Assembly (NCBI GenBank): GCA_037447655.1
Contig: JBBHKE010000893.1
Span: 435,186 to 495,185 of the forward strand
DNA from: Zygnema cylindricum
Lineage: Eukaryota > Streptophyta > Zygnematophyceae > Zygnematales > Zygnemataceae
Length of the DNA: 60,000 nucleotides
Direction of reading: 5' to 3'
Shown: piece after piece, positions 55,231 through 60,000 of the stretch
How the letters are laid out: every line of letters starts with the position of its first letter
How positions within the stretch are numbered: position 1 is the stretch's first letter
Notes under the pieces: model-generated
What the model saw: the letters and a program-made list of their open reading frames with translations, nothing else
Told to the model about the DNA's origin: nothing
Databases searched by the model: none
Position numbers and translations under genes: made by a program

Positions 55231-55878
55231 TGCGCTTCGGAGGTAATCCTTCGGGGAGATTCGAGGAAATACATCTGCGTACTCCCCGAGAAGTTTTGTC
55301 ACGACTTCCGAGGCCTCTTCGGAAGTCTTTCCAGGGTCGTCACTTTCTTTTGAGTCGAAGTCGGGGTCCGCCTTCTTCCATTCTTCCGGGATCTCCTCCT
55401 TCGCCTCCTCCATTGGCTGGACGACCGCCATACCAATCGTTTCCCCTTTCTTGAGTGCCCTCTTAAGCTGTAAGGCCGAAAGTAGGCGTCCCTCTTCCGC
55501 TACCTCACCAGCTGCTCCCGATTTTACCTCAAACTCTTCTTCACCTTTCTTCACTCTCATATCGCCACTTCGCCAATCGATCGTCGGATTCCATTTTTGC
55601 AGCCACGGTTTCCCCAGGATTACTTCATAGTCCCCAAGAGGTAATACATGAAGCGTGTCATACCATCGGAATTTCCCAATTCCGACGCGTAGCCTCGGAG
55701 TACGATGGGTAATTGATAAGGAGCTTCCGTCGGCCAATTTTACCGACTGGTGATCTTTTAGCACTACGAGAGGAAGTTTCAACCTTTTCACCGTCGCCTC
55801 ATTTATGAAGTTCCCGGATGCTCCGGAGTCCACCATGAAGTTAGTTGCGTTTCCTTCGATTTGACCCCAAAATATCAA
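55213..55878 (-). CDS. Chromovirus aspartic protease region
   Basis: FMVDSGASGNFI carries the DSGA active-site motif; VILGKPWLQKWNPTIDW is the second conserved block of retropepsin-like proteases. It cleaves the gag-pol polyprotein in the virus-like particle. A charged linker (EEIPEEWKKADPDFDS) leads toward RT (EYADVFP). It lies one frame off from the gag/CCHC reading (shift near 55885), which could be programmed frameshifting or damage. Confidence 0.88.
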   Translation of the reverse strand: MIFWGQIEGNATNFMVDSGASGNFINEATVKRLKLPLVVLKDHQSVKLADGSSLSITHRTPRLRVGIGKFRWYDTLHVLPLGDYEVILGKPWLQKWNPTIDWRSGDMRVKKGEEEFEVKSGAAGEVAEEGRLLSALQLKRALKKGETIGMAVVQPMEEAKEEIPEEWKKADPDFDSKESDDPGKTSEEASEVVTKLLGEYADVFPRISPKDYLRSAKLPIR

Positions 55879-55903
55879 AGGGTCTCCTCTTCTCCGGCTA
55901 ACC

Positions 55904-56798
55904 TCATAACGTTAAGTTTTCCCTTTTTGGGACCTTTCCGTTTTGGACATTCTCGAGCCATATGATCTGGGGAACCGCACTGTAAGCATAGGCCATTTTG
56001 CCTCCACTGCTGGAGCTCCTCGGGGAATAAATCATTGGTCTTGGTCCTGGTAGGTTTCTTCTATCTCCGCAGGACCTTAACCACTTTCTTATCCTCGTCA
56101 ATTGCTCCGAGCTCCATGGGGGTTGGACCATCGTCTCGTCGGCTTCCTCCGCCGCTGCTCGACCCGTAATGATAAGGTCTCCGGAGGTTGAAGTCGACCA
56201 AATCGGTCCGCTCCGCAAACTGGATGATTGCTGAGAGACTAGGAGTCGTGCTTTCCCGAGCAAGCCATTGTTCCACATCCCTACGAATAGATGATTTAAG
56301 CCCTTTCACGTAGCGATCCACGGCTTCATCCTCGGTCATCGTAGGTATTTGAACTTTGCACTCCAAGAACCGATGCGTAAACTCCAACACTGAGGTTCGT
56401 TGGTTCAACAGTGCGATCTTATCTCTTGCCGCCTTCACCTTGTTTACGGGCTGCCAAGCGTCACGGAGAAGTTGAATGAAGAGAGCCCAAACGGTTGGTA
56501 TCTCATCATTCTCCACCAATGTTCCCCACCATGCCCCCGTTGCCTCTTTAAGAAGACCACCCGCATAGTGAATCCTCTCACGATCCGATAAGCTAGGAAA
56601 ATTCTCGAGATAGTTCGCAACGGAGAATAGCCATGTGTCAAGGTTCTTGTGTCTTGCAGGGTCAAACTCGTCGGGAAGTCTTAATTTCGGTCTCCTGAAG
56701 TCTCTCTCTATGCCTCCATGAGGACGCTCCCCAAGACGAGACTCCAAGGCTGCGACGGTGTTACTTAGCTGCGCGTTCTGTAATCTGACGCTTTCCAA
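55904..56798 (-). CDS. Chromovirus gag with CCHC knuckle
   Basis: The main frame, 56798-56061, starts with a coiled-coil-like MESVRLQNAQLSNTVAALES, followed by a Retrotrans_gag capsid: FDPARHKNLDTWLFSVANYL, ATGAWWGTL and FTHRFLECKVQIP. After TAG at ~56061 the same frame runs on through CLQCGSPDHMAREC (CX2CX4HX4C) to ~55890. The TAG separates capsid from nucleocapsid and is probably a lesion. The ATG choice is uncertain. Confidence 0.87.
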
Positions 56799-56873
56799 CT
56801 CCTTGAGAACTTGCGCAAATATTTATGTAGTGGATACGCCGTGTTCGTCCATGCTGTCGAGTCACGGGAAAAA

Positions 56874-56885
56874 GCTCTGATACCA
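56874..56885 (-). other. Primer binding site of the chromovirus
   Basis: On the minus strand TGGTATCAGAGC, complementary to the 3' end of plant initiator-Met tRNA, one base inside the 5' LTR. It fixes the element's orientation. Confidence 0.93.
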
Positions 56886-56886
56886 G

Positions 56887-57395
56887 TGTAAAAGGGACAA
56901 TAGTGCACACAGCACGCCACAATGCACGGCGAAAAACACCAAGGATCTTCCCGTAGCAACAGTAGGGGCACACAGCACTGACAAACAAAGTTGCGCTTTA
57001 TTACTTGGAAGAGAGTACAAGGTTTGCGCTCGCTGCGAAGGTCTACTCAAGTGTCTCCTATCCACTAGGCCTACCTGACTATTTAAACTAGCTAGCTGCA
57101 AGTCAACCTAGTACTGTACAACTGTACACGTGGACCTTCACGGTCAACCGAGACAAATCCCCAAAATATCTTCTAGAACAATACCGTTCTATCTACATTC
57201 CGCGGCGTTGCTATACTGCTAAGTTGCATTGCTCTGCTCCGCTGCTATGCTGCTACGCCACTAAGTAGCTATGCTGCTAAGTTGTTATACTGCTATGTTG
57301 CACTGGTCTGGAATCGCAGCTGCGCTGCTCTGACATCGCAACTTTAGCAGCTTAGTTGCTAACTACTAAGTACCCAACTCTGTAACCCTGTTACA
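56887..57395 (-). repeat. 5' LTR of the chromovirus
   Basis: 509 bp, TGTAAAAGGG...CTGTTACA on the plus strand; same GCT-rich internal repeats as the 3' LTR. TSD ACTAC follows at 57396-57400. Confidence 0.93.
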
Positions 57396-57400
57396 ACTAC

Positions 57401-58240
57401 TTTCAAAACCTCTAGCTACACTTTTTTTAGACTTCTCAATAGACTTCAAATAATTCACTGCATACTCAAGTGTAGCCTTTCTTTTAGATTGAATTATTTC
57501 ACTAGACCTAGAATATCTTTCGGGTAATCCCTCTAAGAACACTTGTAATTTTTCATTTTCGGGTACAACTTTACCAAGACTACTCAATTGCTCCAACAAA
57601 ATATAAAACCTTTTGACACCATCATCAATTGACTCATTATGCTTAAACTTAAATTTAATGAAATCCTTATACACATAATTTGCCTTATCTTTGACTCTTT
57701 TCTCAAAATGATTTTCTAACGCTTGCCAACATTTATGTGCGGTATCATGAATAAGAAAAGAATCATGGACTGATTTGGTACAACTTTGGATCAATCCATT
57801 CATAGCCGCCAAATCTTTCAATCTCCACAAATTTTGCGCTTTGGGATCTTTTGGCATTTTCTCCTTGCCGTTGACGATCTTCTATAACTTCTTCAAAATG
57901 AGACTCGCCCTTATGTTCTTCTTCCAAATAGCGTAGTTAGATCCGTCGAAGATAACCGGCTTGCCTCACATTCGAAAATCTTCTTCTCCTTCCAACTCAC
58001 TATCAAAATCAAAATCCTCTTCTATCTTTTTTCTTTTTCTTATATTTTCCATCATCATCTGAATTATCTGAGCTGCTACTAGAACTAGAGCTAGAGTTGC
58101 CCTCCGATTCCTCTTTCACCGAAACATTTTCCTTTTTCACCTTTTTATCCTTTTCCTTCATAAATTTCTACCACTCCATATAAGTGTCTCTATCTAACCG
58201 AATGTCATAACTTTCCTTGCCTTTAGGTTCATCCATGCCT
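57401..58240 (-). CDS. 5' half of the copia gag
   Basis: From the primer site side: MDEPKGKESYDIRLDRDTYM, a Lys-rich and Ser-rich stretch (about 58050-58130), IFDGSNYAIWKKNIRASLIL (the usual gag start block), then the uninterrupted 57857-57401 frame with NLWRLKDLAAMNGLIQSC, AHKCWQALENHF and LEGLPERYSRSSEIIQ: a UBN2 gag. Stops (58173, 57880) and a frameshift near 57960-58010 damage the first part. It is cut by the chromovirus and resumes at 51179. Confidence 0.8.
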
Positions 58241-58272
58241 AACTCACTAGATCCTCAATATGGAGCTAACCT

Positions 58273-58284
58273 GCTCCGATACCA
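58273..58284 (-). other. Primer binding site of the copia element
   Basis: Minus-strand TGGTATCGGAGC, one base different from the initiator-Met primer site TGGTATCAGAGC, two bases inside the LTR. Confidence 0.85.
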
Positions 58285-58286
58285 AT

Positions 58287-58858
58287 TGAAAGGATCAATA
58301 ACAAATCGGAATGCGCAGAAAATTGACAAATTACAATGCGGAAGCGAATTTAACTCATTTCAAATATTAACCAGCTCTCATACATTAAATCCTCATGAAC
58401 ATAGATAGAGACATCACATATTTCAAAAGATGAAACTCACATTAATTTTCATACATTAACTCTACATTGATTTCTCCTTAGGTTAGACTTAATTCCTCAC
58501 TAGCTAGCATTTTAACTCAGTCGCCAGATTACATCTAGAAATCTAATTCTAGAAACGTCACATGTACTTAGACGAAAATAAAGTATGATACAAACTGAAA
58601 CTACACGAAACGGAATATCTAGAAGTACCGTAACTTAAAGTACAACGTAATCTAACAAAACTGCTAGACGTACGCACGAACCGAAAGTACTAGAAGTCCT
58701 GTATGAAAAAGACCAAACCGTTTACACTTAATCAAACGAAACTGAAAAGTACAAAAGTACTAATGAAACGAAACATAATGCGCGACGTGAAGCGCGACAA
58801 AAAAAAAAAACTGACCCACACTAAAACTGAACCAAAATCCCACATTGTAATCCTAACA
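58287..58858 (-). repeat. 5' LTR of the copia element
   Basis: On the minus strand it begins TGTTAGGATTACAATGTGGG and ends GATCCTTTCA, next to the primer site; ~572 bp. No 3' partner exists in the window, since the element is cut at 50698. Limits rest on the TG...CA termini and primer site. Confidence 0.7.
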
Positions 58859-59161
58859 ATAAAGAAAAAATAAATTTGGCGATATTCTGCGGCCTTGCAG
58901 CTGCCCCCCCCCCGGCCTCCCCTCTGCTGTTGCGCCGACATTTGCGCCGATCGCAACTTTATAGTGCGAAGATTGGGCCGTACGGCGCGCTTTCGGTGCG
59001 CTTTCGGTGCGCTTTGGAACGCCGCACGGAAAGAATTAACACGGACGCAAAGCGACTCGCTTCAGAACAGTCGCACCGAACAGTGTACCGGCACCGACAC
59101 GATCAGAGGCGTACGGATGTTATCGTAGGGTTGGAAGAAAGTATCAAAAGCATCCGAAATT
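58859..59161. other. GC-richer stretch, no gene assigned
   Basis: Includes a C10 run (58904-58913) and a short duplication of GTGCGCTTTCGG. The frame at 58876-59163 (+) has no recognised domain. Confidence 0.4.
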
Positions 59162-60000
59162 AAGGGTGCGGCCCCATGTGGCTAAGTACGGGTTTTATTT
59201 GTCGTTTTCCTTTGGAACTTAGCGTCGTATTGCAAAAGTTTCATCCGTACGATGAAATCGCCAGCCTAGAGAGTACAATTTGCGTCATCGTCGAACTTTA
59301 GTATGTACAAAAATTGTCGTTTTGCGTTTCTTCGACCCTTTGTCACGTCATCTTCAAACTTATCATAAAACAAATAGGCGATGTGCTTTAAATTAAGCGA
59401 CGCCGGTTCCACAAATAGAAAAACTTATTTTCACGTTTGAAAAATTTAGATTTTTTTTGGACAGCGAAATTCTGTACGGTTTTTTCTTGGCAGGGGTCTC
59501 GAGGCGCGAGTGCCATTTCACGGATTGGTGAAAAATCTCCCAAGGTGAAAAAGTTGCCAAAGCGCCACAAGAGTATCCATAGAAAAGTATGCGTCTACAT
59601 ATGTCACGAAAAATTATGGACGTCACTAAACAATATTCAACGATCCGTTGCGTCATCACAGATTGTAGACGGTGACAGTCGTCATGGGCATTGTCGACGC
59701 ATACAATTGTCACACTTTTAAGTTACAAGTTCGAGTAAACACATATGGACACCTGAAATCCGGGTCCGCCGGATCTGCGCTAAAAAACAATGTAAGTTCG
59801 CCAAATTACAACTACATGGGCCGCACTCTTAGGGTGCGTCTCCATGTGTCTAAGTAAGCGTTTTTTTCTGTCGTTTTCCTTTAAAACTTAACGCCGTACT
59901 GCCTAAGTTCCGACCGTACGAAGAAATAGCAAATTTGTAGAGTACAATTTGCGTCATCCTCGATCTTAGGATGTACGAAAATCTGTCGTCTTGTGTTTTT
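59162..60000. repeat. Two ~180-bp direct repeats
   Basis: 59164-59340 and 59830-60000 align throughout, sharing AGGGTGCG, CCATGTG, TGTCGTTTTCCTTT, AGAGTACAATTTGCGTCATC and TTGTCGT or CTGTCGT near the end. GGGTGCG(G/T)C(C/T)CCATGTG may be a transposon terminus. The second copy runs off the window. 59341-59829 between them shows nothing recognisable. Confidence 0.65.

Larger units (their letters stand above)
51185..57395 (-). mobile_element. Ty3/gypsy chromovirus, 6.2 kb, inserted in copia gag
   Basis: Two 509-bp LTRs (TGTAA...TTACA) flanked by ACTAC at 51180-51184 and 57396-57400. Minus-strand order: primer site, gag, CCHC, protease, RT, RNase H, integrase C-terminal tail, chromodomain, extra ORF. 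The integrase zinc finger and catalytic core are absent. Coding is broken by several stops and at least three frameshifts. LTRs differ at roughly 17 sites by eye (about 97% identity). A purine tract (AGTGGGAGGCAC) abuts the 3' LTR at 51694. Confidence 0.93.

Noticed and set aside
51185-57395. Very recent defective element mobilised in trans
   Set aside because: LTRs differ at about 17 of 509 sites by eye, so enough time has passed for stops and frameshifts to build up after insertion. Only the integrase deletion remains unexplained.

Overview
This is nuclear DNA of a eukaryote of the green lineage, most likely a streptophyte (charophyte alga or early land plant). The evidence is GT-AG introns, a SURP+CID protein whose domain order and linker match the plant form of CHERP, Ty1/copia and chromodomain Ty3/gypsy retrotransposons with initiator-Met tRNA primer sites, a plant-type kinase pseudogene and a dense carpet of MITEs. 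I cannot name the species. A 10-bp N run (42843-42852) marks a draft-assembly gap. Family names rest on motifs recognised by eye; no search was run.

Layout. 1-10 kb: tandem and nested MITEs. One superfamily has TIRs beginning CACCG and TA target duplications (33-572, 580-1080, 3340-3556, 3798-4017 and others). A 742-bp PIF/Harbinger-like family (1831-2572; partial at 5141) carries a perfect 56-bp palindrome in one copy, and an 809-bp hAT element lies at 9523-10331. 10985-14407 (-): the only intact host gene, a three-exon CHERP-like splicing/CTD-associated protein of 617 residues. 14.6-24.6 kb: a TA-flanked 9.9-kb TIR element that I reconstruct as the autonomous parent of the CACCG MITEs. It encodes a three-exon pogo/Tigger-type DDD transposase (18264-20039, -), a 443-residue repetitive acidic protein (21027-22358, -), a candidate upstream DNA-binding exon (23059-23437, -) and three clusters of GCGACGAC hairpins. 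24.6-32 kb: more MITEs (one with a hAT insertion nested in it), a LINE-like relic, a second hAT element, (TA)n and CT-rich tracts.

33-42 kb: a decayed kinase plus coiled-coil gene (+), split by a 5.5-kb Ty1/copia-like element that seems to carry only gag (35308-40835, TSD GCATA). 42.8-50.6 kb: two head-to-head copies of a gag-only retroelement family around a copia gag fragment. 50.6-58.9 kb: a copia element (-) interrupted inside gag by a 6.2-kb chromovirus (51185-57395, TSD ACTAC). That chromovirus has gag, protease, RT, RNase H and a chromodomain, but its integrase core is deleted and it has an extra 3' ORF. 58.9-60 kb: a pair of ~180-bp direct repeats.

How it works together: apart from the CHERP-like gene, almost everything is mobile DNA in layers. 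Eight insertions can be dated relative to their host sequence by target-site duplications, empty-site paralogues or restoration of a reading frame. The CACCG TIR shared by the 9.9-kb element and the surrounding MITEs suggests that one transposase built much of the 0-29 kb landscape.
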